Below, piece after piece: positions 44,344-53,800 of a stretch of DNA of 64,000 bases. The position numbers and the translations under genes were made by a program. Under the pieces are notes generated by a model. It saw nothing but the letters and a program-made list of their open reading frames with translations. It did not search any database and was not told the origin of the DNA. The stretch is from Tenacibaculum finnmarkense. GTDB taxonomy: Bacteria; Bacteroidota; Bacteroidia; Flavobacteriales; Flavobacteriaceae. The stretch covers positions 16,566-80,565 of the forward strand of contig NZ_OENA01000080.1 in assembly GCF_900239185.1 (NCBI RefSeq). Direction: 5' to 3'. The first letter of the stretch is position 1, and each line of letters begins with the position of its first letter.

Positions 44344-44847
44344 ATGAACGTATCAGACTCTATTATATTAAACAACCTACAAGTTGAACAAAAAATCCGT
44401 CGTATTGCCTTTCAAATTTACGAAAGTAATAGCGATGAAAAAGAAATTATCATTGCAGGAATTGCTAATAATGGCTATTTATTTGCTGAAAAAATACACA
44501 AAGTATTATCGGAAATATCGCCTTTAAAAATCGAATTATGCAAGGTTTTTATCGATAAAAAAAATCCTATAAAACCAATAACTACCTCTTTATCGGTTGC
44601 CGAATATGAAAATAAATCATTGGTTTTAATTGATGATGTTTTAAATTCAGGAACGACTCTAATTTATGCGGTAAAGCATTTTTTAGACGTTCCGTTAAAG
44701 CGTTTTAAAACCGCTGTTTTGGTAAACCGAAACCACAAGAAATACCCTGTAAAAGCCGATTTTAAAGGGATTTCTCTTTCAACCTCAACCAAAGAACACG
44801 TTGTTGTTGAATTTAAAGACAACCAAACACTAGTTTATTTAACCTAG
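44344..44847 (+). CDS. PyrR-like phosphoribosyltransferase
   Basis: 167 residues of the type I phosphoribosyltransferase family. The PRPP-binding motif is VLIDDVLNSGTTL, and the flexible-loop and C-terminal CxLxxR-like region (KTAVLVNRNHKKYPVKADF) match PyrR/uracil-type enzymes. It could be a uracil phosphoribosyltransferase-like or regulatory PyrR homologue; no pyr operon is present. The gene follows the S4 protein gene on the same strand and is convergent with aroK. Confidence 0.82.
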   Translation: MNVSDSIILNNLQVEQKIRRIAFQIYESNSDEKEIIIAGIANNGYLFAEKIHKVLSEISPLKIELCKVFIDKKNPIKPITTSLSVAEYENKSLVLIDDVLNSGTTLIYAVKHFLDVPLKRFKTAVLVNRNHKKYPVKADFKGISLSTSTKEHVVVEFKDNQTLVYLT

Positions 44848-44859
44848 AATTTAAGTTTA

Positions 44860-45378
44860 TTAATTTACTAAAAGCGCTAATTCAGTAACAATTTCCGTTA
44901 CTTTTTTAGCGTCAACAGTTAGCAAATGCTTTGCTTGATGATAAAAATAACTTCGTTCAAATAAATGTTTGGCAATAAACTCGTGTAAATCTTCTTCTTT
45001 TAGTCGTGCCACTAACGGTCTTTGATTTTTTTCGTTGGTCAATCGCTGTACAATTGTAGCAATACTTGTTTTTAAATAAACAGTCGTTGCGTTTTTATCA
45101 GCAATCAGAATATCCATATTACCCGCATAACAAGGCGTGCCACCTCCTAACGATACAACAAAATCTTTTTTTAAGGCTAAAATTTCTTTTAAATAGAAGT
45201 GTTCTTGTTTTCGAAAGTAAATTTCTCCTTTCGTTTCAAAAATTTCAGACACCGTCATTTTTTCTTTATCCTCTATATAATGATCTAGGTCAATAAAAGA
45301 ACTATTCTTTTTTTTAGCCAATAATCGACCAATTGTCGATTTTCCACTTCCCATATACCCTATTAATACTGTTTTCAT
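44860..45378 (-). CDS. aroK: Shikimate kinase
   Basis: 172 residues. The P-loop is GYMGSGKSTIGRLLAKK (residues 8-16 core), followed by FIDLDHYIE with the Mg-binding Asp, the substrate-binding KGEIYFRKQEHF, GGGTPCYAG and the LID arginine in KNQRPLVARL. It phosphorylates shikimate for chorismate and aromatic amino-acid synthesis. Length is normal for AroK/AroL. It is divergent from the tRNA genes. Confidence 0.93.
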   Translation of the reverse strand: MKTVLIGYMGSGKSTIGRLLAKKKNSSFIDLDHYIEDKEKMTVSEIFETKGEIYFRKQEHFYLKEILALKKDFVVSLGGGTPCYAGNMDILIADKNATTVYLKTSIATIVQRLTNEKNQRPLVARLKEEDLHEFIAKHLFERSYFYHQAKHLLTVDAKKVTEIVTELALLVN

Positions 45379-45465
45379 AATTCTAATAATTAAGCGATTA
45401 CAAATATTATTAAAAAAATTTGTAAAAAAACCACAAAAAACTTTTTTATATTCAATAAACCGTTG

Positions 45466-45473
45466 TATATTTG
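45466..45473 (+). promoter_or_regulatory. -7 box of the tRNA-Lys gene
   Basis: TATATTTG, 27 bases before the tRNA start. Confidence 0.6.
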
Positions 45474-45500
45474 CAACCGCTTAGACAAATAAGCAATAAT

Positions 45501-45573
45501 GACCTGGTAGCTCAGTTGGTAGAGCATCTCCCTTTTAAGGAGAGGGTCCTGGGTTCGAGCCCCAGCCCGGTCA
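45501..45573 (+). tRNA. tRNA-Lys (anticodon TTT)
   Basis: Cloverleaf: acceptor GACCTGG/CCCGGTC, D-arm GCTC...GAGC, anticodon stem TCTCC/GGAGA around CTTTTAA, T-arm CTGGG TTCGAGC CCCAG. Discriminator A at 45573; CCA is not encoded. Acceptor pair 5:68 is a T-C mismatch (45505 and 45568). Confidence 0.95.
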
Positions 45574-45575
45574 CA

Positions 45576-45607
45576 AAAAAAGCTAAGCATTATGCTTAGC
45601 TTTTTTT
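45576..45607 (+). terminator. Hairpin terminator after tRNA-Lys
   Basis: Stem AAAAAAGCTAAGCAT / ATGCTTAGCTTTTTT between the two tRNA genes, so they are probably separate transcripts or partly attenuated. Confidence 0.8.
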
Positions 45608-45613
45608 ATTTTA

Positions 45614-45697
45614 GCACGTATGGCGGAATTGGTAGACGCGCAGGCTTGAGGGGCTTGTATTCGTAAGGATGTGCAAGTTCGACTCTTGTTACGTGCA
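45614..45697 (+). tRNA. tRNA-Leu (anticodon GAG)
   Basis: Acceptor GCACGTA/TACGTGC, D-arm with GGCGGAATTGGTAGACGC, anticodon stem CAGGC/GCTTG around TTGAGGG, a long variable arm typical of Leu, T-loop GTTCGAC. Discriminator A, no encoded CCA. Confidence 0.95.
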
Positions 45698-45704
45698 CTT
45701 TATA

Positions 45705-45752
45705 AAAACTGCTTCAAAATTCATTAAACCGAAATTTGAAGCAGTTTTTTGT
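45705..45752 (+). terminator. Terminator after tRNA-Leu
   Basis: Stem AAAACTGCTTCAAA / TTTGAAGCAGTTTTTT with a T-run. Confidence 0.82.
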
Positions 45753-45851
45753 TTTTATAAGAGGTAAAACTTCCTCCTAAATTACTCTTCTAATTTTTCA
45801 ATTTCACAGTTTCTTAACTAATTTCATAGCAATAATCCTTATTATTGCAGC

Positions 45852-46628
45852 ATGCAAAAAACATACTTATTTTTTATCGTACTTATATGTATCTCCTTTT
45901 CAGGGTATTCTCAGCAATTAAAAGGACAGGTTATTGATGCGAAAACCAAAAAACCGTTAAGCGCTGCGCATATTTTAAATTTAAACGCCGTTGTTGGTAC
46001 TATTACCAACGAAAAAGGACTTTTTGAAGTAACATCAAAAGCAAACGATACTGTTTTAGTGTCTTTTATCGGCTTCTCTTCTATCAAATTAAAAGTAACT
46101 AACGATTTGCTAAAAGGAAACGAAGTGGTTATTTCATTACAAGAAAAACCCGAAGAAATTAAAGAAATTGTTATTAAATCAACAGCATTAATTGGTGTTT
46201 TAGAAATAGATGTAAAACAAGTTCCGAAAGATAAATTTACACGAATCCATATCAACGGACTGCCGCAAACCTATGAAATTGGGAAGCCACAAAAAGTAAC
46301 ATCGCCAATCGCAAAATTGTTAAATCCTGTTGATTTAGTCTATAATCTCTTCGGAAGAAAGCCGAAACAACTAAAGAAGTTGCAAAAATTAAAGAAAAAA
46401 GATGATTTACGTAAAATGCTTGCAGGCAAATTTGACCGAGAAGTAATGATGGAGTATTTAGAAATGGATAGTCAAGAACTTCATAAGTTACTAAGTAATT
46501 GCGAATATTCTGATTATTTTATCAAAAAAGCAAGTGATTTACAGATAATTGAAGCGGTTTTGAATTGCTACGAAAACTACAAAGCACATAAAAAAGGTAA
46601 AATTGAAATAAATAGAATACCTGATTAA
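45852..46628 (+). CDS. CarboxypepD_reg-like domain protein
   Basis: 258 residues. The signal peptide (to GYSQ) precedes a carboxypeptidase regulatory-like beta-sandwich (QLKGQVIDAKTKKPLSAAHI, GTITNEKGLFEVTSK, VLVSFIGFSSIKL), as in TonB-dependent receptor N-termini and related periplasmic proteins. The remaining 150 residues are charged and helical (KPKQLKKLQKLKKKDDLRKM) with no known motif. It may bind carbohydrate or another envelope partner. It is a single gene. Confidence 0.8.
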   Translation: MQKTYLFFIVLICISFSGYSQQLKGQVIDAKTKKPLSAAHILNLNAVVGTITNEKGLFEVTSKANDTVLVSFIGFSSIKLKVTNDLLKGNEVVISLQEKPEEIKEIVIKSTALIGVLEIDVKQVPKDKFTRIHINGLPQTYEIGKPQKVTSPIAKLLNPVDLVYNLFGRKPKQLKKLQKLKKKDDLRKMLAGKFDREVMMEYLEMDSQELHKLLSNCEYSDYFIKKASDLQIIEAVLNCYENYKAHKKGKIEINRIPD

Positions 46629-47001
46629 AACTATTTATAAATTTAGAAATCAATCAAATAAAACAGCAAACATTTCGTTTCGCTGTTTTTTTTTGTGGAT
46701 GATTTAACTCCTTTGTGTAAAAATTAAAGAAAGATTGAAGAAATATTGAATACCTGCTGCTCTACTTCATCTATTTCAGCATCACACACAGCTAATAAAT
46801 CGGATATATTAAGACGATAAACTGAAATAAATTCCCTTTGACCGATTCAATTTCTTACATTTCTGTTATAAAACTCTTTTTAGATGAAATTTAAACAGGC
46901 GCTTAATTTTATCTGTTTTTTATCTGTTTATTTAATTTGAAAATAAGTAAATTTGTCAATTAAAATTGATTAGAAATAACACAACTTAATACAGCAAAAT
47001 A
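46629..47001. other. Gene-free region upstream of purL
   Basis: About 370 bases without a credible reading frame. A weak -7 box TAAATTTG at 46948-46955 precedes purL by 46 bases. No purine riboswitch-like structure was recognised. A T-rich stretch at 46678-46695 follows AAACAGC...GCTGTTT, a possible terminator of the upstream gene. Confidence 0.5.
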
Positions 47002-50000
47002 ATGATTCATTTCTTTGGAAACGTTAGCAGTAAAATATTTACTGTTCAAACAACAAAAGAATTATCTACCGAAACTATTTCAAAACTTACCTGGTTATTT
47101 GGAGAACAACCAAAAATAAATGCGACATCATTAGATGTCTTTTTTGTTGGTCCAAGAGCAGCAATGATTACTCCTTGGAGTACCAATGCCGTGGAAATCA
47201 CTCAAAATATGGGTATTTCTGATATTATCAGAATAGAAGAATTTGACGTTGTTTCTGAAGATTTTTCAGATTTCGACCCAATGATTTCTCAAAAATACAG
47301 TGGTTTAGGTCAAGATAGTTTTACAATAGATATTCAGCCAGAACCAATTTTAAATATCGAAGATATTGCCGCTTACAACCAAACAGAAGGTTTAGCTTTA
47401 AGCGATGAAGAAGTTGAATACCTAGAAAGCATAGCAACAAAAATAGGAAGAAAGTTAACAGATTCTGAGGTTTTTGGTTTTAGCCAAGTAAATTCAGAAC
47501 ACTGTCGTCATAAAATATTTAACGGAACTTTCGTTATTGATGGCGAAGAAATGCCTACATCTTTATTCAAATTGATAAAAGAAACAGCTAAACAATTTCC
47601 TAACGATATTGTTTCTGCATATAAAGATAACGTTGCTTTTATAAAAGGTCCTAAAGTGGAGCAATTTGCTCCTAAAACTGCAGATAAACCTGATTTTTAC
47701 GAAACAAAAGAATTTGAATCTGTAATTTCATTAAAAGCAGAAACGCACAACTTCCCTACTACTGTAGAGCCTTTTAACGGAGCTGCAACAGGTTCAGGTG
47801 GAGAAATTAGAGACAGACTTGCTGGTGGAAAAGGTTCTTTACCTTTAGCAGGAACAGCAGTTTATATGACTTCTTACTCTCGCTTAGAAGCTTCTATAGA
47901 TTCAGTTAAAAACACAAGATTCTGGGAAAATAAATTTGAAGCTAGAGATTGGTTATACCAAACTCCGATGGATATTTTAATAAAAGCATCTAATGGAGCT
48001 TCTGATTTTGGGAATAAATTTGGTCAGCCGTTAATTACAGGTTCTGTATTAACTTTTGAACATGAAGAAAATGCTGCTTCAAGTGATGCTAAACCTAGAA
48101 AATTAGGTTTTGATAAAGTAATCATGCAAGCTGGTGGTATTGGATATGCAAAAGCAGATCAAGCATTAAAAGATACGCCTAAAAAAGGAGATAAAATTGT
48201 AATTCTTGGTGGTGAAAATTACCGTATTGGAATGGGTGGCGCTGCGGTTTCATCAGCAGATACTGGTGAATTTGCTTCAGGAATTGAATTAAACGCTGTA
48301 CAGCGTTCGAATCCTGAAATGCAAAAACGTGCTGCTAACGCCGTTCGTGGTATGGTAGAAAGCGATGAAAACTTTATCGTTTCTATTCACGATCACGGGG
48401 CTGGTGGACATTTAAACTGTTTATCAGAATTAGTTGAAGATACTGGTGGGAAAATCAATTTAGATAGTTTACCTGTTGGAGATCCTACTTTATCAGCAAA
48501 AGAAATTATCGGAAACGAATCTCAAGAAAGAATGGGATTAGTTATCGCTGAAAAACATATTGATACTTTACAGAAAATTGCTGAACGTGAACGTTCTCCA
48601 ATATATACTGTCGGTGATGTTACTGGTGATGATCGTTTTACTTTTGAATCTGAAACTAAAGGTGATAAACCAATGGATTTAGCTTTAGAAGATATGTTTG
48701 GTAGTTCTCCTAAAACTGTTTTAACTGATAAAACAATTGTAAGAAAATACAAGAATTCAAGGTATAAAACCAAGAATTTACCAATCTATTTAAACCAAGT
48801 TTTACAGTTAGAAGCTGTAGGATGTAAAGATTGGTTAACCAATAAAGTTGACAGATGTGTTGGTGGTAAAGTAGCTAAACAACAGTGTGTTGGTTCATTA
48901 CAAATTCCTTTAAATAATGTCGGAGTAATGGCGTTAGATTATAATGGGAAAGAAGGAATTGCAACTTCTATCGGACATTCGCCTATTTCTGGGTTAATTA
49001 ATCCTGCTGCAGGAAGTAGAAATTCTATTGCAGAATCGTTAACAAATATTATTTGGGCACCTTTAAAAGATAACTTAGCTTCGGTTTCTTTATCGGCAAA
49101 TTGGATGTGGCCTTGTAAAAATGAAGGTGAAGATGCTCGTTTATATAAAGCAGTAAAAGCTATTTCTGACCTATCTATTGACCTGGGTATCAACGTACCA
49201 ACAGGAAAGGATTCATTGTCAATGAAACAGAAATATAAGGACGACGAAGTAATTTCACCGGGTACTGTAATTGTCTCAGCAACAGCGAATTGCGATAACA
49301 TATCTAAAGTAGTAGAACCTGTTTTACAAAAGAACGGAGAAAGCATTTATTACATCAATATTTCGCAAGATTCTTTCAAATTAGGTGGTAGTTCTTTCAA
49401 TCAAGTATTAAATACTATTGGAAATGAAGCGCCAGATGTTACAAATGCAGCCTTCTTAAAAGATGCTTTTAATACCATTCAAAACTTAATTAAAGCTGAT
49501 AAAATTTCTGCTGGACACGATGTTGCTTCTGGTGGATTATTAACTACTTTATTAGAAATGTGTTTTGCTGATGTTAACTTAGGAGCTGATTTTGATATCT
49601 CTAGCTTAAATGAAGAAGATTCATTAAAAGTATTATTTGCTGAAAATGCAGGAATTGTTTTTCAAGCAGATGCTTCAGTCGAAACTATTTTATCAGAAAA
49701 TAATATTGAGTTTTTTACCATCGGAACAGCAAATGATTCTGGTAAAGTTACTATCAAAAATAATGAAGACAATTTCTCTTTTGATGTTTCAGAAGTAAGA
49801 GATACTTGGTATAAAACTTCGTATTTATTAGATGACAAGCAAACTGCAAATGGTTTGGCTAAAAACAGGTTTGATAATTATAAAAATCAACCTTTAAAAT
49901 ATACGTTCCCTGCTAATTTTACAGGAAAAATTGCAGATGTTTTAGGCGATAATTCATCAGCAGATAAAAAAGACCGACCAAAAGCAGCTATTATTCGTGA

Positions 50001-50724
50001 AAAGGGTTCTAACTCTGAACGTGAAATGGCAAACGCTATGTATTTAGCTGGTTTCGATGTTAAAGATGTTCACATGACAGATTTAATTTCTGGACGTGAA
50101 ACTTTAGAAGATATTCAATTTATTGGCGCTGTTGGTGGTTTTTCTAATTCTGATGTTTTAGGTTCGGCGAAAGGTTGGGCTGGAGCATTTTTATATAATG
50201 AAAAAGCAAATACGGCTTTAAAGAATTTCTTTAAACGTGAAGACACTTTATCTGTAGGAATTTGTAATGGTGCTCAATTATGGATGGAATTAGATTTAAT
50301 CAACCCTGATCATAAAGTACATGGTAGATTAGTTCATAATGATTCTAAGAAACATGAAAGCTCATTTACTTCTGTTAAAATTCAAGAGAATAATTCGGTA
50401 ATGTTATCTTCTTTAGCAGGAACTGAATTAGGTGTTTGGATTTCTCATGGAGAAGGAAAATTTAACTTACCAGAAGCTGAAACTAATTATAGTATTGTAG
50501 CTAAATATGGATATGAAGGCTATCCTAATAATCCTAATGGTTCAGATTATAACACCGCAATGTTATGTGACGCTACAGGTCGTCATTTAGTAACAATGCC
50601 ACATATTGAACGTTCAACTTTTCAATGGAACTGGGCAAACTACCCTGCTGATAGAAAAGACGAAGTTTCACCTTGGTTAGAAGCATTTGTAAATGCTAAA
50701 ACTTGGATTGAAAATAAGAAATAA
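47002..50724 (+). CDS. purL: Phosphoribosylformylglycinamidine synthase
   Basis: 1240 residues, the long single-chain PurL type. It has the N-terminal PurS-like region (about 1-150), two AIRS-type synthetase halves (SQVNSEHCRHKIFNG; KAETHNFPTTVEPFNGAATG; GVNSFQ-like GKDSLSMKQKY) and a C-terminal class I glutamine amidotransferase with nucleophile Cys in SVGICNGAQLW and the His/Glu pair in MPHIERSTFQW. It converts FGAR, ATP and glutamine to FGAM in purine synthesis. Length and motifs are normal, with no sign of damage. It is a single-gene unit with a strong terminator. Confidence 0.96.
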   Translation: MIHFFGNVSSKIFTVQTTKELSTETISKLTWLFGEQPKINATSLDVFFVGPRAAMITPWSTNAVEITQNMGISDIIRIEEFDVVSEDFSDFDPMISQKYSGLGQDSFTIDIQPEPILNIEDIAAYNQTEGLALSDEEVEYLESIATKIGRKLTDSEVFGFSQVNSEHCRHKIFNGTFVIDGEEMPTSLFKLIKETAKQFPNDIVSAYKDNVAFIKGPKVEQFAPKTADKPDFYETKEFESVISLKAETHNFPTTVEPFNGAATGSGGEIRDRLAGGKGSLPLAGTAVYMTSYSRLEASIDSVKNTRFWENKFEARDWLYQTPMDILIKASNGASDFGNKFGQPLITGSVLTFEHEENAASSDAKPRKLGFDKVIMQAGGIGYAKADQALKDTPKKGDKIVILGGENYRIGMGGAAVSSADTGEFASGIELNAVQRSNPEMQKRAANAVRGMVESDENFIVSIHDHGAGGHLNCLSELVEDTGGKINLDSLPVGDPTLSAKEIIGNESQERMGLVIAEKHIDTLQKIAERERSPIYTVGDVTGDDRFTFESETKGDKPMDLALEDMFGSSPKTVLTDKTIVRKYKNSRYKTKNLPIYLNQVLQLEAVGCKDWLTNKVDRCVGGKVAKQQCVGSLQIPLNNVGVMALDYNGKEGIATSIGHSPISGLINPAAGSRNSIAESLTNIIWAPLKDNLASVSLSANWMWPCKNEGEDARLYKAVKAISDLSIDLGINVPTGKDSLSMKQKYKDDEVISPGTVIVSATANCDNISKVVEPVLQKNGESIYYINISQDSFKLGGSSFNQVLNTIGNEAPDVTNAAFLKDAFNTIQNLIKADKISAGHDVASGGLLTTLLEMCFADVNLGADFDISSLNEEDSLKVLFAENAGIVFQADASVETILSENNIEFFTIGTANDSGKVTIKNNEDNFSFDVSEVRDTWYKTSYLLDDKQTANGLAKNRFDNYKNQPLKYTFPANFTGKIADVLGDNSSADKKDRPKAAIIREKGSNSEREMANAMYLAGFDVKDVHMTDLISGRETLEDIQFIGAVGGFSNSDVLGSAKGWAGAFLYNEKANTALKNFFKREDTLSVGICNGAQLWMELDLINPDHKVHGRLVHNDSKKHESSFTSVKIQENNSVMLSSLAGTELGVWISHGEGKFNLPEAETNYSIVAKYGYEGYPNNPNGSDYNTAMLCDATGRHLVTMPHIERSTFQWNWANYPADRKDEVSPWLEAFVNAKTWIENKK

Positions 50725-50750
50725 TACTACTTTTAAAATTATTTTTATTA

Positions 50751-50786
50751 AAACAGCTTTTGAAATATTCAAAAGCTGTTTTTTTT
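50751..50786 (+). terminator. Terminator of purL
   Basis: Stem AAACAGCTTTTGA / TTCAAAAGCTGTTTTTTTTT. Confidence 0.87.
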
Positions 50787-50879
50787 TGGTCTTTTACAGC
50801 GCTACTCTCTTTTAAGAAAATTTAAAATCTACTCAATTATTTTATTAAGTATCAATTTTTTGAATTTGAAGAATTTTTT

Positions 50880-50960
50880 GAAGCAATTTCCCGCTTTCCG
50901 CACTCGCTCTTTTTTGAAAAAATCAAAAAAGGAGCTCAAACAATCGCTTCAATCGGGGCT
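50880..50960. repeat. Dispersed intergenic repeat, copy B
   Basis: GAAGCAATTTCCCGCTTTCC then GCACTCGCTCTTTTTT, ending AATCGGGGCT; the same element as 23218-23305 in opposite orientation and 57922-58003 in the same orientation. It lies between purL and a small membrane protein gene. Confidence 0.85.
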
Positions 50961-51008
50961 AGAAATTTGTGCTAAAAAGAAATATTAAGATATCTAAAAA
51001 AAATCACT

Positions 51009-51195
51009 GTTTAAAATTAAAAATTAAATAAAGTGTCAGTTATCGAGTGATTTTTTTCCTTCAAAATTCAAAACAATTCAAATTCTCGATACTATTTTAA
51101 TTTCTTTTAGTGAGTCATTAAAATCAGAATCATCAAAAATCAAGCTAAAAAACACGGCAAATTAATTAGGATGTAAACCCTGAACTCAATTCAGG
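51009..51195. repeat. Degenerate colinear repeat, left copy
   Basis: Shares with 53191-53328, in the same order, GTTTAAAATTAAAAA, GATTTTTTTCCTTCAAAAT (19 identical bases), GAATCATCAAAAA and AATTCAGG. Spacing between blocks differs, so the copies have diverged by indels. The two copies flank the small membrane protein gene region. Confidence 0.55.
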
Positions 51196-51428
51196 ATTTA
51201 CGAACTCGGTTTTTTACTTTCTCTTTTATGAAATCAAAAAAATAAATTATGAAATTCACATTTGAACTAGTAACTACAGCTTAGTATCATTTATTATATA
51301 ACTATCTAATTATCATTAAAAAAAACTATATTAGCACTGCTATAAAAACAATTATTTTTATAAAAACGTAGTCAGAATAAGCCGAATTAGACTTAAAAAT
51401 AGAAGTAGGCTAAAGTAATTTAAAAAAA

Positions 51429-51929
51429 ATGAGTGTAATACTAACTAACGATGAAAAAGAAATTAACAAATCAAAATTTACTGCTAATCTAGTCTTATTT
51501 TGGTTAAAAGCTGACTATACATTAACAAATAAAAGAATAACTGGTGAAACTCCAAATACTTTTTTAGGATTAATTCCTTTAGGTAAAGCTAAAATATCCC
51601 AACCCCTTAAAACAATAGCATCAGTATCTTCTTCGACTAAATTCAAACTTAAAAGATTAATTCTAGCTTTAGTTTTATTTGCCATTGGAAGTAATATGGG
51701 AGATTCTGCTGATCAAATAACAGCAGCAGGAGCTGAACCAGCAGGCATAGGCTTTGTAGGTGCTATATTTATTTTATTCGGGATTATTAATATTTTAAAC
51801 TGCTATACAGCTACATTTTCAATCACTAATAATTCAGGGCAAAATACAGGTTATGAAATTTCAATACTTGAGAAAGGAAAAGTAGAAAATTTCGTTAACA
51901 AAATAAACAATCAAATAGCGGACTTATAA
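51429..51929 (+). CDS. Small membrane protein, PH-like, unknown function
   Basis: 166 residues. The N-terminal 70 residues (FWLKADYTLTNKRITGETPN, then LGLIPLGKAKIS) look like a bacterial PH-type domain start (tlTnkRi pattern). Two hydrophobic helices follow (LKRLILALVLFAIGSNMG and GIGFVGAIFILFGIINIL), and a short strand-rich tail. It lies alone in a gene-poor stretch between degenerate repeats, with a strong terminator. The PH-domain guess is by pattern only. Confidence 0.7.
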   Translation: MSVILTNDEKEINKSKFTANLVLFWLKADYTLTNKRITGETPNTFLGLIPLGKAKISQPLKTIASVSSSTKFKLKRLILALVLFAIGSNMGDSADQITAAGAEPAGIGFVGAIFILFGIINILNCYTATFSITNNSGQNTGYEISILEKGKVENFVNKINNQIADL

Positions 51930-51948
51930 ACTTTAATTTTTAATTAAA

Positions 51949-51993
51949 ATAAAAAAAAGCGATATATTTCTCATGAAAGTATATCGCTTTTTT
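51949..51993 (+). terminator. Terminator of the small membrane protein gene
   Basis: Stem AAAAAGCGATATA / TATATCGCTTTTTT with T-run. Confidence 0.85.
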
Positions 51994-52871
51994 ACATCAA
52001 TAATTTCAGGTAGTAAATCACATTAAAATTTCAAAGAATGATATAATAAAAACTCCTCTAATTATTTTTCAGGTTCACTTTTTTAATAAATTTATTATAT
52101 CCTCTCCATTTCTTAATAAAGAAAATCTAATAGCTTGTTTAAATTTCATTTGAAAAAAATATCACAGAAAATAAGAAAAATCAACTCTTTTATATAAAGT
52201 ACTACAGTAAAATTGATAAACTTGTTAGCTGGAGCTTTTTTTTAGCATCAATAAAAACAATTAAAATCAACAAAATTCGAAAGGATTTGAAAAGAATGAA
52301 AAGCTATTAATCATTTGATGTTTTTAACGATCAAGTCCATTATAATTTAATTGTTGTTCGGTTATTTTACTATTACTCTTTTAAATACTAAAATAAAACA
52401 ATGGGATAAAACAAGAGGGACTATCTTATTTAAGTTTACTTTTTAATATTTCATTTTAAATCGCAAATACACACCATGTTACAAATGTAATTAAAGGTAA
52501 CGCACTGGGTAGGTAAGTAATATTAATTACATAAGTAAACTATCACTAACCACTACCTCCTTTATACGCAATAAACATTCGTTACACTTATAAAGACTCT
52601 TTAAGTATTATGTAATTTCACTTATGTAATCCGTATTAAATAACTGCACAGTAGCTGATTAACTTACATCTACGTATCTAGCTTTTCTTTTGAGAGTCTT
52701 AAGGTTTTATTACACCCTTACTATTGATTGAATACATTTGTAAAACAAATAAGGCAGAACTACATCATTACAATTGTAACATTACACCTGCCGCGGTAAG
52801 GAAACTCATTTATTTACAAAAGTAATCACGCTTTAAACCTATTAAGATTGGTTGGATGATGTAACTCAGAA

Positions 52872-52900
52872 ACTCAGAATCATCTCTCCAGATTCTGAGT
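52872..52900. repeat. Hairpin with 10-bp perfect arms
   Basis: ACTCAGAATC, nine-base loop, GATTCTGAGT; preceded by a short direct repeat AACTCAGA. No T-run follows, so it is not a typical terminator. Confidence 0.5.
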
Positions 52901-53190
52901 CGCTACTCCTCTATTTAATGAACTTATCACAAAATTTTCATTCTTCATGGATTCCCTCTTCACATATTTAAAAGTTGTTTTTAAAGCCAAAGAACATCAA
53001 TATTTATTTCAGTTTCGTTTCTGGGTTTTCCGTAATTTCATTTACCTTAATCTTATTATATCCAAAATAAATTTAGCGTAGCCAAAAAAAACTGATCTTT
53101 ATTTAAATAGAACACCTCTCTACAAGTTGCTATAAATTATAACATCCCTCCTATTTTAATAAATAATACAGGATGCTTTTCTTAAAGCCG

Positions 53191-53328
53191 TTTAAAATTA
53201 AAAAACTGACTCGAATGATTTTTTTCCTTCAAAATATTTTTAGTCATTTAAAATCACTCAAATTGACGACAAGAATCATCAAAAAAAGGGAATACGACAA
53301 TAGGGTTCGAACTCGAAATAAATTCAGG
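53191..53328. repeat. Degenerate colinear repeat, right copy
   Basis: Colinear with 51009-51195 through four conserved blocks, including a 19-base identical block at 53217-53235. Confidence 0.55.
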
Positions 53329-53752
53329 TTAACGGGCGATTTCTTTTAGATAGCGTGCCCGCCTGCCTATTAAAAAATTATAGAGAGAACTTCTTTAGGT
53401 TCAGAACAGATAATCTATAAAATTGTTCGTGGTAAATTAAGATGTCAAACTAGTAGTTAGTTAGTTTTAGCTCTTACAGATGTTACTTAAAAAGAGATAG
53501 CTTCTTCTTTTCCAACAGATTTATAATTCGAAACTTTTTATAAGTTACAATTAGCATAAATTACTCTAATTGTGTTTTGTAATAACCATTTTTAAACACT
53601 TTTTATTAATAATACTCACTAAAACAGCGAAAAAACAAAGAATTAAAGCTATAACATTTTCTTATATAAAAACCAGAAACTACTTATTTACAAAACTTTA
53701 GAGAGTATAATCTCTAGTATAAGATTACATTTAGTAAAAATATAGATAAAAG

Positions 53753-53783
53753 TTGTTTTTATATTTACATATGTATATCTTTG
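53753..53783 (+). promoter_or_regulatory. Promoter of the XRE-type regulator gene
   Basis: TTG (53753-53755), 20-base spacer, TATCTTTG (53776-53783). This is the best full match to the Bacteroidota promoter in the region, 36 bases before ATG 53820. Confidence 0.7.
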
Positions 53784-53800
53784 ACTCTTTAAAAAATAAC

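Larger units (their letters stand above)
51994..53752. other. Long gene-poor intergenic region
   Basis: About 1.76 kb with no reading frame that looks coding (the longest, 52947-53081, would give 44 unrecognised residues). It contains TTACAAATGTAA (52479), TTACATAAGTAA (52527), TTACAATTGTAA (52768), a 10-bp-arm hairpin ACTCAGAATC/GATTCTGAGT (52872-52900), and the right copy of a degenerate repeat (53191-53328). Base composition is mixed, with some less AT-rich islands. It could be decayed mobile DNA or hold an unrecognised RNA. Confidence 0.5.

Noticed and set aside
52786..52802. CTGCCGCGGTAAGG resembles part of the 16S rRNA 530-loop sequence
   Set aside because: Only about ten bases match and no flanking rRNA sequence is present; chance similarity.
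52947..53081. 44-residue reading frame MDSLFTYLKVVFKAKEH... in the gene-poor region
   Set aside because: Phe/Tyr/Ile-rich composition typical of chance AT-rich translation, no promoter or family similarity; kept only as a note.
53279..53345. GGGTTCGAACTC resembles a tRNA T-arm
   Set aside because: No acceptor, D-arm or anticodon stem can be folded around it; probably chance or a very decayed tRNA-derived repeat.
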